The notes: generated by a model not told the origin, from the letters alone. Positions 17,877 to 27,837 are shown, numbered from the stretch's first letter. The stretch is DNA of 64,000 nucleotides from an uncultured Litoreibacter sp. (GCA_947501685.1 CANMWQ010000001.1:496001-560000); one strand, 5' to 3'. Numbers and translations are program-made.

Positions 17877-19169
17877 ATGTCTATCATGAGAACACTACTG
17901 ACCACTGCGGTCAGCGTTGGCCTTTCCGCGGGTATTGCGTCCGCTGACGGTCACGCAAAAGAACTGACAATTGCGATCGTGAACAACGGTCACATGATCA
18001 ACATGCAAAAAGTTGCTGAAGCCTACACTGAAGAAACCGGTGTGAAGCTGAACTGGGTTTCGCTGGAAGAAGGCGTTCTGCGCGAGCAGGTCACTTCCGA
18101 CACAGCAACCGGTGGCGGCCAGTACGACATCATCAACATCGGCATGCAAGAAGCTCCGATCTGGGGTGCTGCAGGCTGGATCGAGCCGCTGAACTTCGGT
18201 GAAGCTTACGACGTCGACGACATGCTGCCAGCAATGCGCAATGGCCTGTCCCACGAAGGTCAGCTGTACGCGGCACCGTTCTACGGTGAATCGTCCATGG
18301 TCATGTACCGCAAGGACCTGACAGACGCTGCTGGTGTGACCATTGCTGACAATGACAGCTGGGACAACATCAAGAAGGCCGCTGCTGCAATGCACGACCC
18401 AGACAACGGCGTTTACGGCGCATGTCTGCGCGGTAAGCCGGGTTGGGGTGACAACATGGCGTTTATCACGACCATGGTGAACTCCTTCGGCGGCGCATGG
18501 TTCGACGCTGACTTCAAACCAACTCTGGACTCTGACGAATGGAAAGCAGCCATCAACTTCTACGTTGATCTGCTGGGCAACTACGGCCCTCCCGGCTCCG
18601 AAGGTAACTCCTTCAACGAGATCCTCGCGCTTTACAACGAAGGCAAGTGCGGCATGTGGATCGACGCAACAATCGCCGCTTCCTTCCTGGAAGTAGACGG
18701 TGTTGCATACGCTCAGTCGCCAAACGCTGGTAATCCAGTTGGTGCGAACTGGCTGTGGGCATGGGCAATGGCTGTACCAGCTGGCTCGCCAAACGCTGAA
18801 GAATCCAAAGCGTTCATCGAGTGGGCAACGTCCAAAGAGTACATCAAGGCGGTTGCTGACCACCCTGAGTTTGGTTGGGGCTCCGTGCCAACGGGCACAC
18901 GTGCATCCACCTACGCGTACCCTGAGTTCCAGGCCGCTGCACCATTCGCCGCTGCTGAAATGGCTGCCATCGAATCCGCGGCTCCTGAAGCAACTGACAT
19001 CAAGCCTTACGTAGGCGTTCAGTTTGCCGCGATCCCTGAGTTCCCAGAAGTGGGCTCCGCTGTTGCACAAGAGATGGCTGCTGCTCTCTCCGGTGCGAAA
19101 TCGGTAGACGAAGCTCTGGAGGCGGCACAAGCCGCTGCTGCAGCGATCATGTCGGAAGCTGGCTACTAA
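17877..19169 (+). CDS. smoE: Polyol ABC transporter substrate-binding protein
   Basis: A 430-aa periplasmic binding protein (family 1 extracellular solute-binding) with a signal peptide to about residue 23 (ASA). It resembles SmoE of the Rhodobacter sorbitol/mannitol system, and the gene order with the following genes supports that. Codon use is strongly biased to a few codons, unlike its neighbours, consistent with very high expression. A stable hairpin follows the stop and probably boosts its level relative to the permeases. Substrates are probably mannitol and sorbitol. Confidence 0.9.
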   Translation: MSIMRTLLTTAVSVGLSAGIASADGHAKELTIAIVNNGHMINMQKVAEAYTEETGVKLNWVSLEEGVLREQVTSDTATGGGQYDIINIGMQEAPIWGAAGWIEPLNFGEAYDVDDMLPAMRNGLSHEGQLYAAPFYGESSMVMYRKDLTDAAGVTIADNDSWDNIKKAAAAMHDPDNGVYGACLRGKPGWGDNMAFITTMVNSFGGAWFDADFKPTLDSDEWKAAINFYVDLLGNYGPPGSEGNSFNEILALYNEGKCGMWIDATIAASFLEVDGVAYAQSPNAGNPVGANWLWAWAMAVPAGSPNAEESKAFIEWATSKEYIKAVADHPEFGWGSVPTGTRASTYAYPEFQAAAPFAAAEMAAIESAAPEATDIKPYVGVQFAAIPEFPEVGSAVAQEMAAALSGAKSVDEALEAAQAAAAAIMSEAGY

Positions 19170-19183
19170 GCCTCTCCTTACTT

Positions 19184-19210
19184 GGAAGGCCCGGCTGGTC
19201 CGGGCCTTCC
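19184..19210 (+). other. Intercistronic hairpin after smoE
   Basis: A perfect 11-bp GC-rich stem (19184-19194 with 19200-19210) with a 5-nt loop and no T run. Such hairpins after binding-protein genes protect the upstream message from 3' decay or cause partial termination, giving more binding protein than permease. The function here is inferred from position. Confidence 0.7.
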
Positions 19211-19331
19211 ACCCCAATTCCAAGAATTTTGCTGTTTCGTTTAAACGAGCTTCAGGCGCGGCGGCCCGAGCTGTGTCTTTTCGAGTAGCCCCGCCTTACG
19301 TTTCCGTTCACCTCGCTGAGAGTTAGATACA

Positions 19332-20270
19332 ATGGCTAACAGAACGATCCCCCGCCTGTTGCAAACACCCGCAGTCTTGCTGCTGCTTGTTTGGATGCTC
19401 GTGCCGCTCGGCATGACCCTGTTCTTCTCTTTCATTCGCTATGTGCTCAACAACCTGCGGCGGCCTGAATGGACCTCGCCCTCAATTGAGAACTGGCGCG
19501 GCTTCGGAAACTACCAATTCGTCTGGAACCAGGACAGCTTCTGGCTGGCGATCCAGAATAGCCTTCTGATCGTTTGCAGCATCCTGTTTCTGACCGTCAT
19601 CCTAGGCGTGCTGATCGCGGTTCTGGTCAACCGGTCCTTCCCGGGGCGCGGCATTGTCCGGGTGCTGCTGATCTCTCCTTTCTTTGTCATGCCCGCCGTG
19701 AACGCAGTTTTGTGGATCAACATGATCCTTGACCCGGTTCTCGGGCTTCAGGGCTTGGCCGTCGGCGGCCTCAACGACGTCATCGCAGGCTTGAGAAATG
19801 CGCCGCTCATCGGCGGCTTTTTCTCGCTGTGGCCCGAGCTAAACCCTATTTCCTTCCGCGCCACCCAGACCTCGGCCTATGCTGTTATCATGATGGTCAC
19901 CTGGCAATGGACGCCGTTTGCGGTGCTGATCTTCATGACCTCGCTGCAATCCGAGGACCAACAGCAAAAGGAGGCCGCCATTCTCGACGGTGCCAGCCGC
20001 TGGTCGCAATTCCGGTTCCTGACCCTGCCGCATCTGGGCCGCCCCATCGCAATCGTGGTGATGATCCAGGCGATTTTCCATCTGTCGCTCTATGCGGAGA
20101 TCGAGATCGTTAGCCGCGGCAACGGCAACAAAAACCTGCCTTATTTGATTGGCGAGCTGGCCAACAACAATATTGGTGCCGCAAGCGCCACGGGTATTTT
20201 CGCAGTCATTCTTGCCAATATCGTAGCCATCTTCTTGCTGCGCATGGTTGGCAAAACGCTCATGGAGTAG
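19332..20270 (+). CDS. smoF: Polyol ABC transporter permease SmoF
   Basis: A 312-aa inner-membrane permease of the MalF type with six hydrophobic helices and the cytoplasmic EAA-type loop (QQQKEAAILDGASRWSQFRFLTLP around residues 215-238) that docks on the ATPase. The start ATG at 19332 follows a 162-nt gap holding the hairpin. The next gene, smoG, follows by 9 nt. Confidence 0.9.
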   Translation: MANRTIPRLLQTPAVLLLLVWMLVPLGMTLFFSFIRYVLNNLRRPEWTSPSIENWRGFGNYQFVWNQDSFWLAIQNSLLIVCSILFLTVILGVLIAVLVNRSFPGRGIVRVLLISPFFVMPAVNAVLWINMILDPVLGLQGLAVGGLNDVIAGLRNAPLIGGFFSLWPELNPISFRATQTSAYAVIMMVTWQWTPFAVLIFMTSLQSEDQQQKEAAILDGASRWSQFRFLTLPHLGRPIAIVVMIQAIFHLSLYAEIEIVSRGNGNKNLPYLIGELANNNIGAASATGIFAVILANIVAIFLLRMVGKTLME

Positions 20271-20279
20271 GGGGCCGTT

Positions 20280-21113
20280 ATGGCAATCGTTGCAGAAACA
20301 TCGAAATTCTCGAGATTTGCGTGGCCCGTGCTCGCTTGGGGTGTGGCGCTGATCTTCTTCTTCCCGATCTTTTGGATGGTCCTCACCAGCTTCAAGACGG
20401 ACGCGGATGCGGTGAAACCGGAATTCCTGTTCTCGTTCACGCCAACATTGGAAAACTACGCCAATATGACGCAAAACTATGACTATTGGCGTTTTGCGAC
20501 AAACTCCGTCATTACGTCGGTTTCGGCCACGCTGCTGACCTTGGTGGTCGGGGTGCCCTGCGCCTATGCAATGGCATTTAACCCAAGCCGGGGCACCAAA
20601 GATATTCTGATGTGGATGCTGTCGACCAAGATGCTGCCCGCCGCAGCCGTGCTCTACCCAATGATCTTCCTTGCCAAAGGGCTCGGCATCTACGACACGC
20701 ATTTTCTGGTGATCATGGTTCTGTGTCTGATCAACCTGCCGATCGTGATCTGGATGCTCTTCACATATTTCAAGGACATCCCGAAGGACATTATTGAAGC
20801 GGGCAAGATGGATGGGTTGAACACATGGGGCGAGGTCCGCGAGATCTTGATCCCGCTGGCCTGGGGCGGCATCGCTTCGACGGCTTTGCTGGCCTTCATT
20901 TTCTGCTGGAACGAAGCGTATTGGACCGTGCGCCTGACCACGATTGATGCGGCAACATTGTCCAAGCTGATCGAAGGGAACCGCGCGCCTGAAGGCCTTT
21001 TCTTTGGGCGCCTGTCTGCGGTCTCAACCGCTGCCGTTGGCCCCATCGTTGTGCTGGGCTGGTTCTGTCAAAAACAACTTGTCCAAGGCTTGACCTTCGG
21101 CGCAGTGAAATAG
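20280..21113 (+). CDS. smoG: Polyol ABC transporter permease SmoG
   Basis: A 277-aa MalG-type permease with six membrane helices. Its EAA loop, PKDIIEAGKMDGLNTWGEVREILIPLA-like, begins near residue 165. It pairs with SmoF to form the channel of the polyol importer. Spacing of 9 nt on each side within the operon. Confidence 0.9.
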   Translation: MAIVAETSKFSRFAWPVLAWGVALIFFFPIFWMVLTSFKTDADAVKPEFLFSFTPTLENYANMTQNYDYWRFATNSVITSVSATLLTLVVGVPCAYAMAFNPSRGTKDILMWMLSTKMLPAAAVLYPMIFLAKGLGIYDTHFLVIMVLCLINLPIVIWMLFTYFKDIPKDIIEAGKMDGLNTWGEVREILIPLAWGGIASTALLAFIFCWNEAYWTVRLTTIDAATLSKLIEGNRAPEGLFFGRLSAVSTAAVGPIVVLGWFCQKQLVQGLTFGAVK

Positions 21114-21122
21114 GGGACGATC

Positions 21123-22127
21123 ATGGGGCGAATTGCGCTTGAAAAAGTAAACAAGGTGTTTGGTGACGTCGAGGTCATCCCACCGCTTGATCTGACCATT
21201 GATGACGGAGAGTTCGTCGTTTTTGTCGGCCCTTCGGGCTGCGGTAAATCCACGCTGCTGCGGATGATTGCTGGGCTTGAGGACCTGACGGCCGGGGCCA
21301 TCCAAATCGACGGTGAAGACGTCACGGAAGTGCCGCCGTCAAAGCGCGGCCTTGCGATGGTGTTCCAAAGCTATGCGCTTTACCCGCATATGTCGGTGCG
21401 CAAGAACATCGCCTTTCCAATGCGGATGGCCGGGGTTGATGAGGCGACCCAAAACGCCAAGATTGATGCCGCCGCCAAGTCGTTGAACCTGACGGATTAC
21501 CTTGACCGCAAGCCGGGTCAATTGTCGGGCGGTCAGCGTCAGCGGGTGGCCATTGGCCGTGCAATTGTCCGCGAGCCAGCGGCGTTCCTCTTTGACGAGC
21601 CGCTGTCAAACCTCGATGCCGCGCTTCGCGTCGGCATGCGCCTCGAGATTATGGAGCTTCACAAAAAGCTCGAGACCACGATGATCTATGTGACCCACGA
21701 CCAGGTTGAAGCCATGACCATGGCCGACAAGATCGTGGTCCTTCAGGCCGGTGTGATCGAGCAAGTGGGCAGCCCGTTGGAGCTGTACCACGCTCCACGC
21801 AACAAGTTTGTCGCGGGCTTCATCGGGTCTCCGAAAATGAACCTGATCGAGGGGCCTGAGGCCGCGAAACATGATGCCACAACGATTGGTATTCGGCCCG
21901 AGCATTTGACGGTCTCAAAGACCAAAGGTACATGGAAAGGCCGTGTGGGCGTGGCAGAACATTTGGGCTCTGATACGTTCATCCACGTGCATGACACAGG
22001 GTTGATGGACATGATGACGGTCCGCATCTCCGGAGATATCGAGGCACGCCATGGTGACACCATCTACCTGACGCCTTCGGCGGATCAAATTCACCGCTTT
22101 GACGCGCAAGGTCTGCGTATTGCATGA
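21123..22127 (+). CDS. smoK: Polyol ABC transporter ATP-binding protein SmoK
   Basis: A 334-aa MalK-type ATPase. Walker [10 protein letters not shown] is at about residues 36-44, the signature [14 protein letters not shown] and Walker [12 protein letters not shown] follow, and a C-terminal regulatory domain with IRPEHL is present. It energises the SmoFG permease. The stop overlaps the smoS start by 4 nt. Confidence 0.92.
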   Translation: MGRIALEKVNKVFGDVEVIPPLDLTIDDGEFVVFVGPSGCGKSTLLRMIAGLEDLTAGAIQIDGEDVTEVPPSKRGLAMVFQSYALYPHMSVRKNIAFPMRMAGVDEATQNAKIDAAAKSLNLTDYLDRKPGQLSGGQRQRVAIGRAIVREPAAFLFDEPLSNLDAALRVGMRLEIMELHKKLETTMIYVTHDQVEAMTMADKIVVLQAGVIEQVGSPLELYHAPRNKFVAGFIGSPKMNLIEGPEAAKHDATTIGIRPEHLTVSKTKGTWKGRVGVAEHLGSDTFIHVHDTGLMDMMTVRISGDIEARHGDTIYLTPSADQIHRFDAQGLRIA

Positions 22128-22897
22128 CACGGCTTGCTGGGAAATCGGCGTTGATCACGGGATCAGCACGCGGCATTGGCCGTGGCTTTGCGAAGCGTTT
22201 TCTTGCGGAAGGCGCACGCGTTGCGATTGCTGATGTGAACCTTGATGCGGCGCAGCAAACGGTCTCCGAGCTTGGCGAAGGTGCCTATGCCGTTGAGCTG
22301 GACGTGACCGATCAAAGCAGCATTGACCGAGCGGTTTCTGCTGTCGTTGAGGGCGCGGGCAAGCTTGATATCCTGATCAACAACGCAGCCCTTTTTGACG
22401 CGGCTGAAACCGTGGACATCTCCCGCGCGAGTTACGACAAGCTCTACTCCGTCAATGTCGCGGGTACGCTCTTTACCATGCAGGCGGCGGCCAAGCAGAT
22501 GATTGCACAAGGCCATGGCGGCAAGATCATCAACATGGCATCGCAGGCGGGCAGGCGGGGCGAAAGCCTTGTGCTGGTCTATTGTTCTACCAAGGCGGCG
22601 GTGATTTCCATGACGCAATCTGCGGGGCTCAACCTGATCAAGCATGGAATCAATGTAAACGCGATTGCGCCGGGCGTCGTGGACGGTGCGCATTGGGAAC
22701 ATGTGGATTCCATGTTTGCCAAGCTTGAGGGCAAAAAGCCCGGCCAGAAGAAGGCGGAGGTTGAGGCCGGGGTTCCGGCGGGACGCTTTGCCGTGCCAGA
22801 AGACCTTACCGGCATGGCGGTTTTCCTTGCGTCGCCAGAATCCGATTACATTGTGTCCCAGACGTATAACGTCGACGGCGGTCAGTGGATGAGCTGA
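22124..22897 (+). CDS. smoS: Sorbitol dehydrogenase SmoS (SDR family)
   Basis: A 257-aa short-chain dehydrogenase oxidising sorbitol (glucitol) to fructose with NAD+. The nucleotide motif [11 protein letters not shown] is at residues 12-22, NNAA at about 87-90, and the catalytic YCSTK near 152-156. The sequence, including [11 protein letters not shown] and the ending [10 protein letters not shown], closely follows Rhodobacter SmoS as I know it. Overlaps smoK by 4 nt and mtlK by 1 nt. Confidence 0.93.
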   Translation: MTRLAGKSALITGSARGIGRGFAKRFLAEGARVAIADVNLDAAQQTVSELGEGAYAVELDVTDQSSIDRAVSAVVEGAGKLDILINNAALFDAAETVDISRASYDKLYSVNVAGTLFTMQAAAKQMIAQGHGGKIINMASQAGRRGESLVLVYCSTKAAVISMTQSAGLNLIKHGINVNAIAPGVVDGAHWEHVDSMFAKLEGKKPGQKKAEVEAGVPAGRFAVPEDLTGMAVFLASPESDYIVSQTYNVDGGQWMS

Positions 22898-24360
22898 TGA
22901 AACTGAACTTAGAAAATCTTCCGAACCTGCCGGAACGCGTGCGCACGCCGAGCTATGACCATGCTGATCTATCCGCAGGGATCGTGCATATCGGCTTGGG
23001 CAATTTCCACCGCGGACATCAGGCGTGGTATCTCCATCGCCTTATGGATGAGGGCCGCGCCTTGGATTGGGCGATCATCGGGGCCGGGGTCCGCCCGGCA
23101 GACGCAAAGCAACGTGAGCAGCTCTTGGCGCAAGATTGCCTGACAACGCTGATCGAGCTGGACCCATCAGGCAAGTCTGCCGAAGTGACGGGCTCAATGA
23201 TCGGTTTTGCCCCGGTAGAGCCCGACAACGCGGCGCTGATTACACAGATGGCCGACCCGAGCATCCGCATTGTGTCTCTCACTGTGACCGAAGGTGGATA
23301 TTACCAGACGGCAGCAGGTGGGTTCGACACCGAACACGCGGATATTCAGCATGACGTCGCCGAGCCCGAGGCCCCGCGCACCGCATTCGGTGCCATGATT
23401 ACTGCACTCAGGCTGCGTCGGGCCGACGGGGCAGGCCCCTTCACGTGCCTTAGCTGCGACAACCTGCAAGGCAATGGTGATATTTTGCGGCAAACTGTCG
23501 TTGGTTTGGCTGAGCTGACCGATCCAGAGCTAGCGGTTTGGATCGGTCAGCACGTGACCTTCCCAAATTCCATGGTGGATTGCATCGTGCCCGCGACGGG
23601 CCCGACGGAGCTCGCTTTGGCGCGCAGCTTCGGAATTGACGACATGGTCCCCGTGACTCATGAGAACTTTCGTCAATGGGTGATTGAGGACAAGTTTTGC
23701 GCCGGTCGCCCGGACTGGGAGCAGGTCGGCGTGACCTTCACAGATGAGGTGCATGTCTTTGAGGCGATGAAGCTGCGCCTGCTTAATGCGGGGCACCAGA
23801 TCATCGCCACTCCGGGGGAGCTTCTCTCCATCGACACCATTGCAGGCACGATGGCCCATCCTTTGATCCGCGACTTGTTTCACAAGATTGAAACCGTCGA
23901 GATCGTGCCGCATGTTGCGGCGGTTCCGGGCATGGAGCCGTCTGCCTATGTCGCGCTGATCAGCGCGCGCTTTGCCAATCCCGAGATCCGCGACACCACC
24001 CGCCGTGTCGCATTTGACGGCTCATCGCGCCATGCAGGTTTCCTGCACCCGATCATCCGGGATGCATTGGCCGCTGGTACGCCCATGAACGGGCTGGCCC
24101 TTGTGGAGGCGCTCTGGGCGCGGATGTGCGCCGGAAACCGCGAAGACGGCAGCGTGATCGAGCCAAATGACCCGTTTTGGGACAGCTTGTCGACGCATGC
24201 CATTGCAGCGAAAGATGACCCGGCGGTTTGGTTATCGCAGGACCAATTTTACGGCGACCTCGGCCAGAATGCGCGCTTCGCGACCAGCTTTACGGGCTGG
24301 CTCCGGATGATCTGGGATGACGGCTCCAACGCGGCAATCGAGACCTATCTCAAAAGCTGA
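22897..24360 (+). CDS. mtlK: Mannitol 2-dehydrogenase MtlK
   Basis: A 487-aa polyol-specific long-chain dehydrogenase converting mannitol to fructose with NAD+. The N-terminal nucleotide site is VHIGLGNFHRGHQAWYL around residue 33, and the C-terminal mannitol dehydrogenase domain is complete, with the KLRLLNAGHQ segment. The ATG overlaps the smoS stop in TGATG, so translation is coupled. In Rhodobacter this operon continues with xylulokinase and fructokinase genes; here it ends in a terminator, so fructose must be phosphorylated by a kinase encoded elsewhere. Confidence 0.93.
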   Translation: MKLNLENLPNLPERVRTPSYDHADLSAGIVHIGLGNFHRGHQAWYLHRLMDEGRALDWAIIGAGVRPADAKQREQLLAQDCLTTLIELDPSGKSAEVTGSMIGFAPVEPDNAALITQMADPSIRIVSLTVTEGGYYQTAAGGFDTEHADIQHDVAEPEAPRTAFGAMITALRLRRADGAGPFTCLSCDNLQGNGDILRQTVVGLAELTDPELAVWIGQHVTFPNSMVDCIVPATGPTELALARSFGIDDMVPVTHENFRQWVIEDKFCAGRPDWEQVGVTFTDEVHVFEAMKLRLLNAGHQIIATPGELLSIDTIAGTMAHPLIRDLFHKIETVEIVPHVAAVPGMEPSAYVALISARFANPEIRDTTRRVAFDGSSRHAGFLHPIIRDALAAGTPMNGLALVEALWARMCAGNREDGSVIEPNDPFWDSLSTHAIAAKDDPAVWLSQDQFYGDLGQNARFATSFTGWLRMIWDDGSNAAIETYLKS

Positions 24361-24408
24361 CGGCTTAGCCGCTTTTGCTCTTGCGACAGACGATCCCGCA
24401 AATAAAAA

Positions 24409-24445
24409 GCCCCACCCAGCGAAGCGTCGGGTGGGGCGATTTTTT
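24409..24445 (+). terminator. Strong terminator at the end of the polyol operon
   Basis: A perfect 9-bp GC-rich stem (24409-24417 with 24429-24437) is followed by a T run at about 24440-24445. On the other strand the stem is followed by TTTTTATT, so it can also end the convergent gene at 24462. Confidence 0.85.
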
Positions 24446-24461
24446 ACTACTTATGAGGTCG

Positions 24462-25238
24462 TTATTCTCTGTTGCCGAACAGCTGCAGCAGGAACATGAA
24501 CATGTTGATGAAGTCGAGATAGAGGTTCAAAGCGCCCATGATCGCCGACTTGGCCAACCACTCCTGATCGCCCGCATGAGCCATCTGAAGGTAGTCGTTC
24601 TTGATCTTCTGCGTGTCATAGGCGGTGAGGCCGGCAAAGATCAGCACACCCAGGATCGACACTGCGAACATGATCGCAGGCGAGCCGATAAAGATGTTGA
24701 TGATCGACGCAACGATCAGGCCAATCACACCCATGATCAGGAAGGATCCCCAACCGGAGATGTCCTTCTTGGTGGTGTAGCCCCAGAGGCTCAGACCGGC
24801 GAAGGCAATCGCTGTGACCAAGAAGGTCTGAACGATCGAGTAGCCAGTGAACACGAGGAAGATCGAGCTGATCGAGATGCCCATGACGGCTGCAAATGTG
24901 TAGAACACGACCTGCGCAGTGCCCGAGGAGATGCGGTTGATCGCGGCGCCGAAGCCAAAGACAAAGGCCAGCGGAGCAAACATCACAACCCATTTCAGCG
25001 GCGACAGATACAGCGTCGCGCCCAGCTGGGTCAGGTATTTACCATTGCCGATCTGTGCGGCGGCCAAGGACGGGTCCGTCGTCGTGGCCAGCCCGGCGAT
25101 TGCCCAAGCCGCCAGAGCGGTGAGCAACATACCGACGGACATAAGCCCGTAGACCTTGTTCATATGAGCGCGCAGGCCGACATCCAGCTGCTCGGCGGAA
25201 ATGCCGGCGGTGGAGCGTGTGCCTATATGTTCTTGCAT
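24462..25238 (-). CDS. Bax inhibitor-1/YccA family membrane protein
   Basis: A 258-aa inner-membrane protein with seven hydrophobic helices of the BI-1-like family (YccA/YbhL). A pattern such as GLMSVGMLLTALAAWAI at the first helix and the acidic C-terminal region AYDTQKIKNDYL are typical. E. coli YccA modulates the FtsH protease; calcium leak has been described for other members. Role here unknown. Single gene bounded by the shared terminator. Confidence 0.9.
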   Translation of the reverse strand: MQEHIGTRSTAGISAEQLDVGLRAHMNKVYGLMSVGMLLTALAAWAIAGLATTTDPSLAAAQIGNGKYLTQLGATLYLSPLKWVVMFAPLAFVFGFGAAINRISSGTAQVVFYTFAAVMGISISSIFLVFTGYSIVQTFLVTAIAFAGLSLWGYTTKKDISGWGSFLIMGVIGLIVASIINIFIGSPAIMFAVSILGVLIFAGLTAYDTQKIKNDYLQMAHAGDQEWLAKSAIMGALNLYLDFINMFMFLLQLFGNRE

Positions 25239-25488
25239 GGGTTTGTTCCCTTTCTACAAATACGTTGGCTGCCCCGGTGATATCCGGGATTTCTGGCTTA
25301 AATGTGGTGCAGAACGGCCTCTATTTCAAGGCTACCAAGGCCAATCATAAGCTTTTTTCTCAGAAAAGGAGCAATCTGTTACGAAACAGCCAAAGAGGTC
25401 GTGTCTTTGATGCTTTCCAAAACAAAACCGGCGGAATCATCTCTGACCGGCACCATTTTTATATGCCTTTCGTAAAATCGATCACACC

Positions 25489-25514
25489 GAACCCGGCTCA
25501 ATGGGGCCGGGTTC
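25489..25514 (-). terminator. Probable terminator after the DUF1127 gene
   Basis: A perfect 9-bp inverted repeat (25489-25497 with 25506-25514) and an 8-nt loop, immediately downstream of the minus-strand DUF1127 stop. There is only a weak T tract. The rest of the gap 25239-25488 contains no gene I can support. Confidence 0.55.
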
Positions 25515-25522
25515 ACCGCTAT

Positions 25523-25732
25523 CTATTTGTGCCAGTGGCGTGGGGCGTCCCACGGTGGGCGCGCGACTTCAGCCTCAGCCTCCGCGCGGCTGACGCCGAT
25601 ATCGCGCAATTGAGCTTGGTCCAGTTTCGCCAGGGCCCGGCGCTGCGCATAGAGATCAAGATAGGCGAGCAGGCCTTTGCGTGGCTTACGCGAATTGCTG
25701 CGAGAGGTGTGTGCGAGGGTCCTGACAGTCAT
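25523..25732 (-). CDS. DUF1127 domain protein
   Basis: A small 69-aa basic protein with the C-terminal DUF1127/YjiS motif (RALAKLDQAQLRDIGVSRAEAEAEVARPPWD, Asp-Ile-Gly core). I choose ATG 25732, preceded by AAAGGAAA, over an ATG 15 codons upstream. In some alphaproteobacteria DUF1127 proteins influence RNA turnover or phosphate and carbon responses; the role here is not known. It is divergent from a LysR regulator, a frequent arrangement. Confidence 0.85.
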   Translation of the reverse strand: MTVRTLAHTSRSNSRKPRKGLLAYLDLYAQRRALAKLDQAQLRDIGVSRAEAEAEVARPPWDAPRHWHK

Positions 25733-25854
25733 GGTGTTTTCCTTTGCAATCGTGATGTGTTTTTTGTTTTGCATCATTTATGTTGATGTTTATGCCGGGT
25801 CGTGGTTCATTTGTGAAATGAATGATTGATCATATAAACATCACGGAAATTGAT

Positions 25855-26754
25855 ATGGCCCGAAATTTCGATCTGACCGCACTGCGCTCCTTCGTCGCCG
25901 TTGCTGATAGCGGCGGCGTGACGAAAGCGGCGGGGCATCTCAACCTCACGCAATCTGCCGTATCCATGCAGCTGAAACGTCTGGAGGAGGCGCTGAACGT
26001 CAAGCTGCTTGACCGCGCAAACCGGGCCGTCACGCCGACCGCAGAGGGGGAGCAGCTGTTGAGCTATGCGCGGCGGATGCTCTCGCTCAATGATGAGGTC
26101 TGGGGCAGGCTGACCGCGCGGGAATTTGAGGGCGAGATAAAGCTCGGCGTGCCTCACGATATTATCTACCCCTATATTCCGCCTATATTGCGAAGCTTCG
26201 CGCAGGAGTTTCCGAGAATGCAGATCAAGCTGATCTCCGCCCCCACAACGGAGCTGCGAGACATGTTTGGCCGAGGGGCCTGTGACATGATCCTGACCAC
26301 CGAGGACCAGCCCGGTCCCGGAGGTGAGGTGCTGGTGCAACTGCCGCTTGTCTGGCTGGGTGCCGAGGGCGGACAGGCCTGGAAACAGCGCCCGCTGCCG
26401 GTTGCGTTTTGCACGCGGTGCATCTTTCGAAAGGGTGTGTTGCGCATACTGGATGAAGCGCAGTTTGAATGGGAAATGGTGGTCGATTCCGATCTCGACA
26501 ACGCTGTCGAGGCAGTTGTGAGTGCGGATTTGGCCGTGCATGCCGCCGTGGCGGGCTTTTCGCCTCACCAAGCGGCTCCGATCCCAGATCAATCGGCCTT
26601 ACCGGACCCGGGCCATACGCAAATCATTCTCTATGCCCAACCAAACAAGGACGTGGTGCATGACGGGTTGAGCAAAATGATCCGGCAAACCTATGCCGCC
26701 GCCGCAGAGCAGGGATCTCAGGCTCGTCGAAAGTCGCCTGCGCTTACAGCGTGA
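25855..26754 (+). CDS. LysR family transcriptional regulator
   Basis: A 299-aa LysR-type regulator. The N-terminal winged helix-turn-helix, DLTALRSFVAVADSGGVTKAA to LNLTQSAVSMQLKRLEEAL, occupies residues 5-50, followed by an effector domain. Start at 25855 (MARNFDLT) rather than 11 codons upstream. It is divergent from DUF1127, which it may control. Its tail overlaps the convergent oxidoreductase gene by 11 nt. Confidence 0.9.
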   Translation: MARNFDLTALRSFVAVADSGGVTKAAGHLNLTQSAVSMQLKRLEEALNVKLLDRANRAVTPTAEGEQLLSYARRMLSLNDEVWGRLTAREFEGEIKLGVPHDIIYPYIPPILRSFAQEFPRMQIKLISAPTTELRDMFGRGACDMILTTEDQPGPGGEVLVQLPLVWLGAEGGQAWKQRPLPVAFCTRCIFRKGVLRILDEAQFEWEMVVDSDLDNAVEAVVSADLAVHAAVAGFSPHQAAPIPDQSALPDPGHTQIILYAQPNKDVVHDGLSKMIRQTYAAAAEQGSQARRKSPALTA

Positions 26755-27703
26755 TAACGATCTTGCCGGTGGATTTGCGGGAGCGGAGCAATTCAAGGCC
26801 GTCGGCAGCCTGCTCCAAGGGAAACTCATGCGAGATATGCGGACTAAGCGTGCCCGCGATATACATCTCAAAGAGAGCCGACAGGCTGTCGGTCAAGACA
26901 GATGGCTTGAACGCCAGATAGCCTCCCCAATAGAAGCCCAACACGCTGACATTCTTTACCAGCAAATGGTTGGCCGCGATCTGCGGCACGTCGCCCGACG
27001 CAAACCCAATCGTCAGGACGCGCGCTTCCGGTTTGCAGGATCGCAGGGCCTCGGTGAACAGGGTGCCTCCGACCGGGTCATAGACCACATCAGCGCCGCC
27101 CAAAGATTTGACGAGATCGCGCAGGTCGTCTTTGTCCGTGTCAATAAGGTGCTCGGCCCCATGTTGCGCCGCCACCGCCAGCTTCTCGGCACCGCGCGCT
27201 GCGGCGATGACTTTTGCGCCCATCAGCTTGCCCAACTCAACAGCCGTCAGCCCGACGCCGCCAGCGGCGCCCAGAACCAGTAGCGTTTCGCCCGCCTTCA
27301 GGCCTGCACGGTAGTCCAGCGCGACATGAGACGTGGAATAAGCGACCTGAAACGCGGCCGCCGTGCGGAAATCCATTTCATCGGGCAAAGGCACGCAAAG
27401 CTGGGCCGGAAACACCCCAAACTCTGCCAACCCGCCATGCCCGCCAAACACCGCAACACGCGTGCCCAGAGCGGGCTCGGAGACGCCTTCGCCAAGGGCC
27501 ACGACTTCGCCCGCAACCTCCATGCCCGGAGAGAATGGCAGGTCCGGCTTTTCCTGATAGGTCCCTTTCACCATCAGCAGGTCGGCGAAATTCAGGGCGC
27601 AGGCCTTGATCGCGATCAGCACCTGTCCTGCGGCGGGCTCGGGTTGCATGGCGTCTTTGGTATAGGCCGTTTGCCCCAGTTTAGTGACCTGAATGGCGCG
27701 CAT
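26744..27703 (-). CDS. NADPH:quinone oxidoreductase family protein
   Basis: A 319-aa zinc-independent medium-chain dehydrogenase/reductase. The GroES-like N-terminal part contains the quinone reductase pattern, and the cofactor motif LGAAGGVGLTAVELGKLMGA lies around residue 143. Members reduce quinones or enoyl compounds with NADPH in the cytoplasm. No zinc-binding Cys cluster is visible. The substrate is undetermined. Confidence 0.9.
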   Translation of the reverse strand: MRAIQVTKLGQTAYTKDAMQPEPAAGQVLIAIKACALNFADLLMVKGTYQEKPDLPFSPGMEVAGEVVALGEGVSEPALGTRVAVFGGHGGLAEFGVFPAQLCVPLPDEMDFRTAAAFQVAYSTSHVALDYRAGLKAGETLLVLGAAGGVGLTAVELGKLMGAKVIAAARGAEKLAVAAQHGAEHLIDTDKDDLRDLVKSLGGADVVYDPVGGTLFTEALRSCKPEARVLTIGFASGDVPQIAANHLLVKNVSVLGFYWGGYLAFKPSVLTDSLSALFEMYIAGTLSPHISHEFPLEQAADGLELLRSRKSTGKIVITL

Positions 27704-27837
27704 GAGAGTTGCTCCGTCTGTGATATCGGTGCGATCCTATCCGTCAAAGCGCGTTGCGAAAACAGCAATCGACAGAAAGACTTGATTTTTGAGGCGGTTG
27801 CATGGCACCGATACCCCGCACCGCGCTGCGAGGATCC

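Noticed and set aside
17895-19223. 442-aa open frame antisense to smoE
   Set aside because: The translation is Cys/Val-rich and resembles no protein. It arises because the smoE gene uses a very narrow set of codons, which removes stops from the reverse strand.
24375-25280. 301-aa plus-strand frame opposite the Bax-inhibitor-like gene
   Set aside because: The product is rich in Asp, Arg and His and lacks hydrophobic structure, whereas the minus-strand frame encodes seven membrane helices. It also begins within the terminator region of the polyol operon.
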